Of a stretch of 64,000 bases of DNA, positions 28,801-38,400 are shown piece by piece (position 1 is the first letter of the stretch; each line of letters opens with the position of its first letter). Position numbers and translations under genes: made by a program. The DNA is taken from the NCBI RefSeq assembly GCF_018613195.1, contig NZ_JAGGQQ010000003.1, forward strand, positions 140,735 to 204,734. The letters are read 5' to 3'. The DNA is from Bacillus sp. ISL-45 (GTDB lineage: Bacteria; Bacillota; Bacilli; Bacillales; Cytobacillaceae). The notes below the pieces were generated by a model, which ran no database searches, was not told where the DNA came from, and was given only the letters and a program-made list of their open reading frames with translations.

Positions 28801-28995
28801 AATCTGCCTCCTGTAGAATAATTTTATAATTCTAAATATATAAATATATTAACATATTACTCCACCTGTTATATAACTTTTTAACTGTTATATAACATGT
28901 ATTTTCTCTAAGGCTTTGCTGCAAAACTCTTGTATCAACCCCTGATGACCATTGTTTGCGAAAAGAACCTTTTAAACTGAATAGGCATTTTAATC

Positions 28996-29022
28996 ACATT
29001 CTGCTTCTGGGCACATAGGATA
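28996..29022 (+). promoter_or_regulatory. Sigma-K promoter of the gerP operon
   Basis: AC at 28996-28997, exactly 16 nt, then CATAGGATA at 29014-29022, a full match to the sigma-K pattern AC-N16-CATANNNTA, about 31 nt upstream of the gerPA start. Expression in the mother cell during coat assembly is the known behaviour of gerP. Confidence 0.85.
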
Positions 29023-29052
29023 ATAGAGAAATCTTATTAAAGGGTGTTGCTT

Positions 29053-29274
29053 ATGCCAGCAATTGTTGGAGTCGCACAGGTCATTTCCATTGGGAACAGC
29101 TCCGTTTTCCATATAGGCGATGTTTACAGGATAAGCCCGGTTTCCAATGCAAAAACATTTTCCGGAGCTGGCTCATTCAATACCGGAGATGGATTGACCG
29201 TGTACAATAACCAGAGCTCAACGAATACCTATGATCAGGATGCCGTCGATCAAGGAAACTATCTGAATGTATAA
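29053..29274 (+). CDS. gerPA: Spore germination protein GerPA
   Basis: A 73-residue protein, the exact B. subtilis length. It opens MPAIVG, followed by [20 protein letters not shown] and [13 protein letters not shown], the GerPA/GerPF signature. GerP proteins let germinants pass the spore coat to the receptors beneath. The ATG at 29053 has AAAGGG 8 nt upstream; the in-frame GTG at 29044 overlaps that site and is rejected. Confidence 0.95.
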   Translation: MPAIVGVAQVISIGNSSVFHIGDVYRISPVSNAKTFSGAGSFNTGDGLTVYNNQSSTNTYDQDAVDQGNYLNV

Positions 29275-29288
29275 TGCGGGTGAGTCGA

Positions 29289-29543
29289 ATGAATTTTTAT
29301 ATACAACAATCCATCAAAATCAACCTTCTGAGGATTGATGGAATCACAAACTCTTCTGTACTGCAAATTGGCAGTGCAGGAATGATCAAGCCAGTTTCCT
29401 ATCTTTATAACACCGGTGGATTTACAGCTCCTGCGCCAGAGGCGGTCCACCCCACAGAAATCAGCACTGGCATGGGAGATATGCCAGGCGGTACACTTGA
29501 AGCCCCTGCAGTCCCTTTGCAGGCCCCTGTTCCACGTAGTTAG
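29289..29543 (+). CDS. gerPB: Spore germination protein GerPB
   Basis: An 84-residue protein beginning MNFYIQQSIKINLLRIDGI, with SSVLQIGSAGMIKPVS near residue 30, as in GerPB (77 residues in B. subtilis). The C-terminal half is rich in Pro, Gly and Ala. The ATG at 29289 has GGGTGAG six bases upstream; an earlier ATG overlaps the gerPA stop. Part of the coat-permeability operon. Confidence 0.92.
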   Translation: MNFYIQQSIKINLLRIDGITNSSVLQIGSAGMIKPVSYLYNTGGFTAPAPEAVHPTEISTGMGDMPGGTLEAPAVPLQAPVPRS

Positions 29544-29581
29544 GGATGTTTTAAAAATCGGCCGATTCGAGGTGATTCATT

Positions 29582-30196
29582 TTGAATGCGGAATTTTATC
29601 ATTATATAAAGAAGCTGCATTTATATGTGGAGCACCAGAGCAGAAAGACTGCAAGATTGGAGGAAATGATTTCCGAACTGCAGCAGGAAATTGCTGCACT
29701 GAAGGAGCGGCCTCCGGTTCAAATCGGAAATATCGAGTATAAGTTCGACCAGTTAAAAGTGGAAACCCTTGAGGGAACTTTAAATATTGGTTTAAACCCA
29801 ACGGACATGGATGGAATTGACGATTTTACCGTAGATCAAAAGGCTGTGAATGTACCGATTCCGCCAAAGCAGTTATTTAAAAGGACAATCGAGATTGAAA
29901 CAGCAATAGACCAATATCTAGAATCGGAACTGGAGAACATTTACCGAGGTGCCCAGGCGGAGCTGGGAATCAGTGTAGATGATTCCTATTTCGAGTTTAT
30001 AAAAAATGATATCAAAAAACAATTGTCTGGCAGAGTGGCTCAGCATTTAAAAGAACAATCCTCGAATGAAAGAGGTACGGAACTTAGCCCTCAGCTGAAT
30101 GAACGGGTGATTGATTTGATTAAGCAGGAAATCCAGAATGGTGTATTCCTGTTCCTGAAAAACCTGCCGGATAATGTAAAGGAAGGACGTTCTTAA
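29582..30196 (+). CDS. gerPC: Spore germination protein GerPC
   Basis: A 204-residue protein, matching GerPC (about 205). Residues 10-45 are a probable coiled coil (heptad-like RKTARLEEMISELQQEIAALKE); then PPVQIGNIEYKFDQLKVETLEGTLNIGL. The start is TTG at 29582, seven bases after GAGGTGA; no ATG in frame is better placed. The stop overlaps gerPD by one base (TAATG). Confidence 0.93.
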   Translation: MNAEFYHYIKKLHLYVEHQSRKTARLEEMISELQQEIAALKERPPVQIGNIEYKFDQLKVETLEGTLNIGLNPTDMDGIDDFTVDQKAVNVPIPPKQLFKRTIEIETAIDQYLESELENIYRGAQAELGISVDDSYFEFIKNDIKKQLSGRVAQHLKEQSSNERGTELSPQLNERVIDLIKQEIQNGVFLFLKNLPDNVKEGRS

Positions 30197-30378
30197 TGAA
30201 TTTCCAAGTTTATAACCGTGATATTTGTGTCGGCGACATCAGGATCATAGGTGTTTCAAGTTCCTCGCTGCTGATGGTTGGGGATGCAGATACAATCCAG
30301 CTGGCAGCAACCTTTGATACACCTGCAGAGTCGTTGATTGTCGGCCCATTTGTCCCTCTGTCGCCGGATATATCGTGA
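30196..30378 (+). CDS. gerPD: Spore germination protein GerPD
   Basis: A 60-residue protein (58 in B. subtilis) with the shared GVSSSSLLMVGDADTIQ module at residues 19-35. Its start overlaps the gerPC stop and its stop overlaps the gerPE start (GTGA), so the three genes are translationally coupled. Confidence 0.92.
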   Translation: MNFQVYNRDICVGDIRIIGVSSSSLLMVGDADTIQLAATFDTPAESLIVGPFVPLSPDIS

Positions 30379-30782
30379 TCGCTATGCTTCGGAGAATAAC
30401 TTGTGTTGACCACATAAAAATTGACTCGGTATCCTTCTCCTCGATTTTCCAGATAGGTGATTCGCAACAAATACAGGCGGTTTCCAGGGCTTTGGCCGTA
30501 CAAAGAGAGGCTGAGATATTTTTTGATAATGAAGGGAATTACAATGTCTATCCAATTTTTTCAGAAACAATCCCATTTCAACCAGCAGAAGAAGAAAGTG
30601 TTATTTTCTCTTCCCAGAACCTCAACCCTGTATTGAAGGTTCGGAACATTGATATCCTGGGAACCTCTTCCTCGTCTTTAGTGCATCTTGGAAACAGCCA
30701 CAATATTTCCATGGAAGCCCGGGTTAAGCATATACGTCAACTTTTGCCCCGTAATAACAACTCAAGTGGGGAAGGCATATAG
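30375..30782 (+). CDS. gerPE: Spore germination protein GerPE
   Basis: About 135 residues (131 in B. subtilis). Two copies of the SS-hydrophobic-GD/N module are visible: SFSSIFQIGDSQQI and SSSSLVHLGNSHNI. The GTG at 30375 overlaps the gerPD stop; an ATG at 30384 is an alternative start giving 132 residues. The last 15 residues are basic and Asn/Ser-rich. Confidence 0.92.
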   Translation: MIAMLRRITCVDHIKIDSVSFSSIFQIGDSQQIQAVSRALAVQREAEIFFDNEGNYNVYPIFSETIPFQPAEEESVIFSSQNLNPVLKVRNIDILGTSSSSLVHLGNSHNISMEARVKHIRQLLPRNNNSSGEGI

Positions 30783-30869
30783 ATTTAGTATGGAGTTTCT
30801 AGTCTATATCCGGTTTTACGACGGCAATGAGCATAAATAACTAAACAAAAGCAGAAAAGGATGTTTTCA

Positions 30870-31088
30870 ATGCCAGCAATAATAGGTCCTGTGCAAATAT
30901 TGAATGTAGGCGGCGGGACGGTGCAGTTTGGCGACACGCTGTTCATCTCGCCAAAAAGCAATTCAAAAACAGTCGCTGGGCAGGGTGGATTCAATACTGG
31001 AGGATTTATCGTCACATATAATGGATTAAGCGCCAGCAATGTCCTTGATGCCAACTTGATTGACCAGCCGACTGTGGGAAATAACTAG
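30870..31088 (+). CDS. gerPF: Spore germination protein GerPF
   Basis: A 72-residue paralogue of GerPA, again the exact family length: MPAIIG, GGGTVQFGDTLFISPKS, GGFNTGGFIV. The ATG at 30870 follows AAAAGGA at the right distance; an upstream ATG at 30861 is too close. It is separated from gerPE by 87 nt. Its stop codon lies within CTAG and overlaps the stop of the convergent yisB-like gene. Confidence 0.95.
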   Translation: MPAIIGPVQILNVGGGTVQFGDTLFISPKSNSKTVAGQGGFNTGGFIVTYNGLSASNVLDANLIDQPTVGNN

Positions 31089-31465
31089 CGTTTATTTCTT
31101 TTTCGCGCATTAGATTTTGAAATTTTCGGCAGCCTTGTAGAAGGCTGCTTTTTTATCCATTTCAAAAATTTCCCCAATTCAGGATGGGAGCGAAGACGCT
31201 CAATTGTGTTCAAATCCGCTGCAAGCTCATCATTCGTGAACAGAGCATGAATCTGTTTATGGCAAGGGATGCACAGATCGGCAGTTGGCATGAAAGTGCC
31301 CCCCAGTTCTTTAGGAACCAGATGGTGAATGGTCACCTCAACATCCTGCCTGCCGCATAATTCGCATGTGCCGGACTTCTTTTTCTTTGCCACTCGGTGA
31401 TCCCACCTATCAGAATGAATTTTGGCATAAAGTGCTTTCTTTGAAAAAAAAGTTTCTTTACTCAT
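31085..31465 (-). CDS. yisB: YisB-like HNH endonuclease-fold protein
   Basis: A 126-residue protein with an HNH motif: zinc-binding CELC and CIPCH pairs flank EVTIHHLVPKELGG, and KQIHALF follows. The N-terminus is Lys/Arg-rich, as is the C-terminus (residues 108-126). B. subtilis YisB is shorter (about 100) and lies at the same place beside gerPF. Target unknown. It converges with gerPF with a 4-nt overlap. Confidence 0.85.
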   Translation of the reverse strand: MSKETFFSKKALYAKIHSDRWDHRVAKKKKSGTCELCGRQDVEVTIHHLVPKELGGTFMPTADLCIPCHKQIHALFTNDELAADLNTIERLRSHPELGKFLKWIKKQPSTRLPKISKSNARKRNKR

Positions 31466-31654
31466 AAAATCTTTTTACCTTGGTAGGTGCACCATTACAC
31501 ACGGGTTTTTACGGTTTTGGATCCAATATATATTGGTTCATCTTTTCTGAGTAACCTATAGGCTCTTTTCTATCGGACACTTTTCTCTTTCTTCGCCTTA
31601 CGTTTGTCCAATACAGCCCTTCTATCGGAAACTTTTCAAAGCCAAACCCAAAAA

Positions 31655-31688
31655 AACCGGCAGGGTTATTATTCACAACCCGCCGGTT
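31655..31688 (-). terminator. Terminator of addA
   Basis: Stem AACCGGC-GGGTT / AACCC-GCCGGTT with one bulged base, between the addA stop and the region upstream of yisB; T-run on the minus strand. Confidence 0.75.
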
Positions 31689-31700
31689 TTTAACAATCCT

Positions 31701-34700
31701 TTATAGTTGATCCAGTTCCAGCAGATGACCGCCGTCGAAGAAATATAAGTACTTCTCCTCAACCGGCTGCTTCCACACCTGTTCGATTGCTTTGGCATAC
31801 AAGCTGATTTGGATTCGATAACGTTCCTCGAGAATCGGCTTTGCCTGCTCAAAACCGCCTTTGTAGCGGTCGTGAATGCCATCCGTTTTAAAATCAAGCA
31901 GGACTGTCCCTTTTTCATCCTGGAATATGCAGTCGACTACCCCTTGGATAAAGATCGACTCGTTTTCTCCCTGCCAATCTGGATATACTTCTTTTGACGG
32001 CAATGACAGATAAAATGGAACTTCACGGCTGACTTTTTCAGCAGTAACCAGTCGCTTGCCGATATCAGTTTCAAAAAAGGCAAGTATCCATTTTTTATCA
32101 ACAGCATCCCGTTGCTCAGGGAAAAGCAGCTCCTTCTCTACCATCCTGTCCAGCTGCAGTTCCAGAGAGGCTTCCGTTACAGGGTGGTTCAGATCGATAT
32201 GCTGCATGACCATATGCATCGCGGTTCCGCGTTCTGCAGGTGTAAGTTTCTTCTCCTGCATGAATCTCGGCCTATTGAGGATTGGTTTTGAAAACCTCCG
32301 GACAATCTGTGTTCCGCTCTCTTCATCCCTGGTTTCGTGATTGCGCTTCAGCTCGGTAACTGACTGCTTGGAACGGTGGTTTGCTGCTTCCTTGAAATGA
32401 TAGTTCCAGGAAAGCTGACTTTTCACTGTCTCTGCCAGTCCTGATTCCTTGTTTACAGGTTTTCCTGCTGCTACAAGGTCCATAAAGCTTTCTTGCTCTT
32501 CGGTTTTTTCCTCACCATATGAAGCGATTGCCTCTGCTTTAATGCTTTCGATTTTCCAGCGGGAAGGATGGCATGTAATCTCCTCACCCAATTCTGGATG
32601 AAGGGTTTCCTCACCTTCCCTGATATCAACACAATCTCGATGGCGGATCACTGCAGGTCCAATCCAATCGATATAGCCTGAAGCTGACGCTCTTAAATAT
32701 TCATCCAGCAGCCACTCCGGATGGCTTGCCTCGTCCTGCCATTTGCTGATCGTTTTTTCGGCATCCTTGACCGAGCCGATCAAGTAGAGCTTTTCCTTTG
32801 CCCGTGTCAAGGCAACATATAATACCCGCATTTCCTCTGCCAGCATCTCCATCTTTTTCTTGCGCTTGAAGGCTAACTGCGGCAGAGATGGGAGGGATAT
32901 CCGCTTTTCAGGATTGATATATTTTGCTGCGAAGCCAAACTCTTTGTCGAGCATGTAGAATTTCTTCAGGTCCATCGTATTGAAATTCCGAGCAAGCCCA
33001 GCAACGAAAACGACCGGGAACTCTAGACCCTTGCTGCTGTGTATCGTCATGATCCGGACGACATCTTCCTGCTCTCCAAGTGCTCTGGCAGCCCCAAGGT
33101 CATCGCCGCGTTCCCTCATCCGCTCAATGAAGCGCAAAAAGCGGAACAGGCCGCGGAAACTTGTGGCTTCATACTGTCTCGCGCGATCATAAAGTGCACG
33201 CAGGTTTGCCTGGCGCTGCTTGCCTCCTGGCATCCCGCCGGCAAAATCGAAGAAACGGGTTTCCCTGTACAATTGCCAGATCAAATCCGAAACGGAACCC
33301 TGCCTTGCCGAAGTTCTCCATCTCTTTAAGCTTTCAAAAAAGCGACTAGTCTTCTCGTGCAATCCTTCATTTTCGGGTACTGGCCTTTGCAGGCAAAATG
33401 CTGTCAATGCCTCATAGAAGGAACCGCGTTTCTGGCTGACCCTGATGATGGCAAGCTCTTCTTCATCCAGCCCGACAATCGGAGACCTCAGGACAGCCGC
33501 CAGCGGAATATCCTGATAAGGGTTGTCGATTACTTTCAACAAAGAAAGCATAATTGCTACCTCAGTTGCCTGGAAATACCCAGTAGACAGATTCGCATAA
33601 ATCGGGATTCCCTGCTGCTTGAATTCCTCCATGATTTGCGGCGCCCATGTCATCGATCGGAGGAGAATGACGATATCCCGGTAGTTTACCGGTTTTGATG
33701 TCTTTGTCTTTGGATTGTATACACCCCGGCGTTCTTCTACCATATCCTTAATATGCTTGGCCATCAGCCTTGATTCAAGCTGGGATTGTTCCAGGTCGTC
33801 TGCGTCGAATTCACCTGCTGCCGTTTCATTATCTTCACCAGACTCTGTTTCTGCAGATTCACCCTCACTTTTATCAATCAAGAGCAGCTCCACTGGGAAC
33901 TCGTCATCCTCAGGATACGGCGCACCTTTTTTCAGCTCGGCATTTTCATCATAATGAATTTCGCCAACCTTGATCCCCATGATTTGCTTGAATAAATAAT
34001 TTGTTCCGTCAAGCACCTCTCTGCGGCTCCGGAAGTTCTTGGCCAAATCTATTTTCAACCCGGTTCCTTCTCCACTTGATGTGAATCTGTTGTACTTTCC
34101 GAGGAACAAATTAGGCTCTGCAAGGCGGAATTTGTAGATTGATTGCTTAACATCACCAACCATGAACAGATTGCCTGATTCTTCCCCTTCAGCTGTCACA
34201 AGCTGGAGGATGGCTTCCTGCACCATGTTTGTATCCTGGTATTCGTCCACTAGGACTTCCTTGAACTTAATTCTATATGCGAGAGCTGCCTCAGAAGGTT
34301 TAGCTCCTACTACCTCCGCTTCCGATTCAGCTGACAGGATATCCAGTGTATAATGCTCAAGATCCGAGAAATCGACGAGGCCGCGCTCCTGCTTCACTTC
34401 TCCAAACCTGCTCGAGAATTCTTTTACAAGATCAATCAGGACAGCGACCAGCGGCTTCATTTCCTGCATATCCTTCAGGAAGCTTTCGGGCTTGCGCGAA
34501 AAGAGTTCCCCTCGCAAATCCTGGACGATTTTCTTTGCCCGGTCCCTAAGCTTGGCTGCCTTGTCTACAAGATCCTTGTCGAAATCATCACCGCGGCATG
34601 TTTTTGCCCTGCCAAAATTGGCTAGCTGGATCGCCTCATAAAGCTTTGCCCATGATCTGTCCTTTGCAGCAAGCAAGGTATCAATCACATGCAGGTCTTC

Positions 34701-35480
34701 TGTAAAATTAACAGCCCTTGGCGCAGGCCCTCCAGGCATTCTGGCGATCTCCATCCCTTTTTCCAGAAGCTGTTTCGCTCCCTGGAGCTGAAGCTCAATA
34801 TCCGCAACGAGCACCTTCATGAAAGGAAGGTCCTCCATCGCTGCACTGCCTGCTGCGTCGTACATGGAAACGATTGAATCAAGATATGCATCAGGCGAAG
34901 GATTGGATCTGGCGAAATCAAACAGGTCGGCAATGATATCCTTCAATCCTTCATCGCTGCGGTCATTCGTGAACGCATCTACCAGGTTGAAAAAAGGCTG
35001 GTTGTCTGACTTTCCGTATTCTTCCTCGAACAGATTCTCCATCACTTCGTCCCTAAGCAGCTGCCCTTCTGTTTCATCTGCAATCCTGAAACCAGGGTCG
35101 ACATCAATCATGTAATAATATTTTCTGATCACTTCAAGACAGAAGGAGTGAAGTGTTGAAATCGACGCTCTGTTCAGCAGGCTAAGCTGCTTTTTCAAAT
35201 GAGTAGATGCCGGATTGCTGTCGATCGCTTTTTCCAGTGCTTCCCCTATCCTGTGGCGCATTTCAGCCGCGGATGCATTCGTGAATGTCACGACGAGTAG
35301 TTCATCGACATTAATCGAATCGGTTTCCGAAGTTATTTTCTTGATGATCCGCTCAACAAGCACAGCAGTTTTGCCCGAACCTGCTGCCGCTGCGACTAGG
35401 ATGTCCTGCCCCGAGGCCATGATTGCCTTCCACTGATCTTCTGTCCAGGTTGCCCCTTCCGGTATAGGCGGTATATTCAT
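31701..35480 (-). CDS. addA: ATP-dependent helicase/nuclease subunit A (AddA)
   Basis: A 1259-residue UvrD/Rep helicase fused to a RecB nuclease domain; with AddB it resects double-strand breaks for recombination. Walker A GSGKT at residues 34-38, VDEYQDTN, the FMVGDVKQSIYKFR motif, MTIHSSKGLEFPVVFV and the nuclease VLLDFKTDG near the C-terminus are all intact. The ATG at 35480 lies 1 nt after the addB stop, and GGGGAGGAGGAAGAGG precedes it. An upstream ATG in addB would add 13 residues and was rejected. About 25 residues longer than B. subtilis AddA; no frame problem. Confidence 0.95.
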   Translation of the reverse strand: MNIPPIPEGATWTEDQWKAIMASGQDILVAAAAGSGKTAVLVERIIKKITSETDSINVDELLVVTFTNASAAEMRHRIGEALEKAIDSNPASTHLKKQLSLLNRASISTLHSFCLEVIRKYYYMIDVDPGFRIADETEGQLLRDEVMENLFEEEYGKSDNQPFFNLVDAFTNDRSDEGLKDIIADLFDFARSNPSPDAYLDSIVSMYDAAGSAAMEDLPFMKVLVADIELQLQGAKQLLEKGMEIARMPGGPAPRAVNFTEDLHVIDTLLAAKDRSWAKLYEAIQLANFGRAKTCRGDDFDKDLVDKAAKLRDRAKKIVQDLRGELFSRKPESFLKDMQEMKPLVAVLIDLVKEFSSRFGEVKQERGLVDFSDLEHYTLDILSAESEAEVVGAKPSEAALAYRIKFKEVLVDEYQDTNMVQEAILQLVTAEGEESGNLFMVGDVKQSIYKFRLAEPNLFLGKYNRFTSSGEGTGLKIDLAKNFRSRREVLDGTNYLFKQIMGIKVGEIHYDENAELKKGAPYPEDDEFPVELLLIDKSEGESAETESGEDNETAAGEFDADDLEQSQLESRLMAKHIKDMVEERRGVYNPKTKTSKPVNYRDIVILLRSMTWAPQIMEEFKQQGIPIYANLSTGYFQATEVAIMLSLLKVIDNPYQDIPLAAVLRSPIVGLDEEELAIIRVSQKRGSFYEALTAFCLQRPVPENEGLHEKTSRFFESLKRWRTSARQGSVSDLIWQLYRETRFFDFAGGMPGGKQRQANLRALYDRARQYEATSFRGLFRFLRFIERMRERGDDLGAARALGEQEDVVRIMTIHSSKGLEFPVVFVAGLARNFNTMDLKKFYMLDKEFGFAAKYINPEKRISLPSLPQLAFKRKKKMEMLAEEMRVLYVALTRAKEKLYLIGSVKDAEKTISKWQDEASHPEWLLDEYLRASASGYIDWIGPAVIRHRDCVDIREGEETLHPELGEEITCHPSRWKIESIKAEAIASYGEEKTEEQESFMDLVAAGKPVNKESGLAETVKSQLSWNYHFKEAANHRSKQSVTELKRNHETRDEESGTQIVRRFSKPILNRPRFMQEKKLTPAERGTAMHMVMQHIDLNHPVTEASLELQLDRMVEKELLFPEQRDAVDKKWILAFFETDIGKRLVTAEKVSREVPFYLSLPSKEVYPDWQGENESIFIQGVVDCIFQDEKGTVLLDFKTDGIHDRYKGGFEQAKPILEERYRIQISLYAKAIEQVWKQPVEEKYLYFFDGGHLLELDQL

Positions 35481-35481
35481 T

Positions 35482-38400
35482 TTAGCCAAGATCCTCTTCC
35501 TCCTCCCCGATTGATGCAAGAATATCCAGTTTCTTGATTTCTTCTAATCGATCATTTACTCCTGGCAATCCATCGATTGCCTTCATATTTTGATCCTGCC
35601 GGAGCGACTCCAGCAAGTCTTCCTTTTTAATGACCGGAAGCTTCCTGAAATCATTCGATTCCACTCCCTGGTCAAACTGGCAGACTGGCTTGAAAGAACA
35701 GAATGTACATGGTGCCCTGTCCTTAAGCTTATACGGGGCCACATCGACGATTCCGCTGACAATCCTGTTTCCCGTCTCTACATACTTATGGCGGACGAAT
35801 TGCCGTAAATGGTCAAAGTCTTCCTTGCTGGCCACTTTCGAGCTTTTCAACAGGCTTCCATCCTTTTTAAAACCTGCGGAAATAATCTGGGAACTCCCTG
35901 TCTCCAGTCCCTTGTCCATCAGTCTGATGACATTCTCATCACTGAGCAGCAATCCATTCATTTTGAAGCGTTTAAGGATTTCCTCTTCAATTTCATCAAG
36001 AGTCAGCATTTTGGATGCGTTGACAATAGGGTTATGGACATGGAAATACAGGACTCCAGCCGGGTCAGCAGTCTTGCCGACCAACAATGGCGAATGAGTG
36101 ATGATGATGTCCAGATAGGTAAGCATTTGAAGGGCCACACCATAATATACCTCTGTCAAATTGACATCCTTCACGCTGGATTTATAGTCGACGACCCTCA
36201 GGTACACTCCCTGGTCATCCTCTGCTTTATCGACGCGGTCAATCCGGCCCATCAGTTCCATCCTGGTGCCATTTTTAAGCGAAAAAGCAAGCGGAGGCAG
36301 TTTTCCCTGTCGGCCGAAGCCAAGCTCCAGGCCTACTGGTGAAAATCCGCTCACCTTTGCATGCTCACTTAATACGAGCGACGCGCGGCTAATGATATTC
36401 TGAAGCTTCTGCCTGATATAATGATGCCTGTTCGAGCTCAGCAGGATCTCATTCTGCAATTTAGGAGCCAGCTTTTGGACAGCATCCCTTGCAAGCTCTT
36501 CAGCCTGGGCTCTTGTAAGCTGGGCCCAGCTGAGGTTTTGCTGCATGACGGTCTCGGCAATCTCCTTAAGCGCAGCGTGGAACAGATCCCCAATATCAGG
36601 CGCTTCAAGGCGGAAAATCTGGCGGTCACGCAGCTTCAGGCCATGCTGGACAAAATGCGAGAATGGACAGCTGTTGAACAGTTCCATCCTTGAAACACTC
36701 GCCTGGATTTCGTCACCATAAAGCTCCTTCGTGAGTGATTCGGACAACTGTTTTGTCCTGTTTTCGTAAAATAAGCTTGAAAGAACCTTGCGTGCTGTAT
36801 CTGACCATTGATGATTCTTTATATAGTAATCATACACATCCCACCAAAAATCATAGACAGGATAATTACGCTTCTTCAATTGAAGCTGGGAAGTCAGATA
36901 AGACAAGGCTACATTTTCACCAGCAGCGTATTCTAATTGCTCCTCTTCCGGCAATTCCGAGGGATCCGGCAGATAGAAATGCGTTTGATGTTCAGGGAAT
37001 AGGTCAGAGATCCTCTTGATGAATGAGGATGGCATCAAAGCCTTCCCTTCTTCATTGGCGATTGGATAACTGATATACAGTTGTTCTGACGGCGTAACGA
37101 ATGCTTTATAAGCGATGAAGTTTTCGTCCAGAAGCTTCGTACGGCTGCCCGGAGCTAGCTTTAATCCTTTTGACTGCAAAAGCTCCCGGTCATCATCTGC
37201 AAAAATTCCTTCCTCCGTCATCTTCGCCGGCAGGACCCCTTCGTTGACGCCGATGACGAATGCGACTTTAACATCGGCAAGCCGCGTTTTTTCAATGTCG
37301 GCAATCAGTATCTGGTCAATTGCCGGTGGAATCAGCGAGAATCTGAGTGATTCAAAACCAGCGTCAAGAATCGAAACGAACTGTTTTGGCGCAACCTTCG
37401 TGTCACCTAGCATCTCGACGAACTGGTCAAGAAGGTTGACCACTGCGTTCCAGGCTTGCTCATGCTCCCTCGCATCTACCAGCCTTCCTTCTCCCTCTGC
37501 CGACATTCTCCAGGCTTCAAGCTTCGCCGGGATATCAAGCTCTTCCATAAATAGATAGACTGCTTCCGAAAGCTTCCTTCCAGTGTCAGCACGCTTCAGG
37601 CGGCGAGCCATCCTCAGCAGCGGAGAAGTAATAAGCAGCCTCAGGTCATTCAGTTCTTGCTCTGTCTGTTTTTCTAAATCTGTCTGGGCCAGACCGTCAT
37701 ACTCCAGGCCGCGGATTCTCCGGTATTTCCAGCGTTCTTTTTTTGTCCATTTATCTCCCTGGATGCCATATGCAAGAACATAATTCTCCAGTACATCCAT
37801 CTGTTCGCGCATCTTGTTCAGATTCACGCCATCAGGGAACAGCAGGTCCGTTTTTACAGCCCGGAAAATCGGCTCATAGCGCCAGCTCCCCAAAACTGTT
37901 TCAAGGCTGGAACGGACTAGCTCAATCAATGGGTGATGGAGCATATTCCGCTTCTGGTCGATAAAGTAAGGCAGTCCATAATCGTCAAATATCGTTTCAA
38001 GCACTTCACGGTATTCGCTGCCTCTCATCAGTACGGCAATATCGCGGTAACGGTAACCATTATCCCTTGCCAGACCTAGGATCTTTCGGGCTACCCCTTC
38101 AAGTTCCGCCCTCCTGTTGGCTGCCTGAGCAATATGGATTGCGGCCCCCCCGTTGTATCTGACGGCAGGCCTGGAATCGAACTCTCTTTCTAGATGCTTT
38201 AAGGATTCATCCTGCCAGCGCCTCTGTTCCGTCAGCACAATCTCTTCTTCAAGCTCGTAGCCTTTTGCTTTTATCATGTCATACAGAGTTGAACAGGTGT
38301 CTCCTGTTATCCTGAATAAATGCAGTTCGTCAGGCTGACCATCTTTGAATCCCTTGTCGACTGGCAGCGCGATGGTCACTCTTTTACAAGTGTTCATCAG

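Noticed and set aside
29416..29742. Alternative frame over gerPB-gerPC
   Set aside because: Overlaps two well-supported gerP genes, lacks a ribosome site and has no family pattern.
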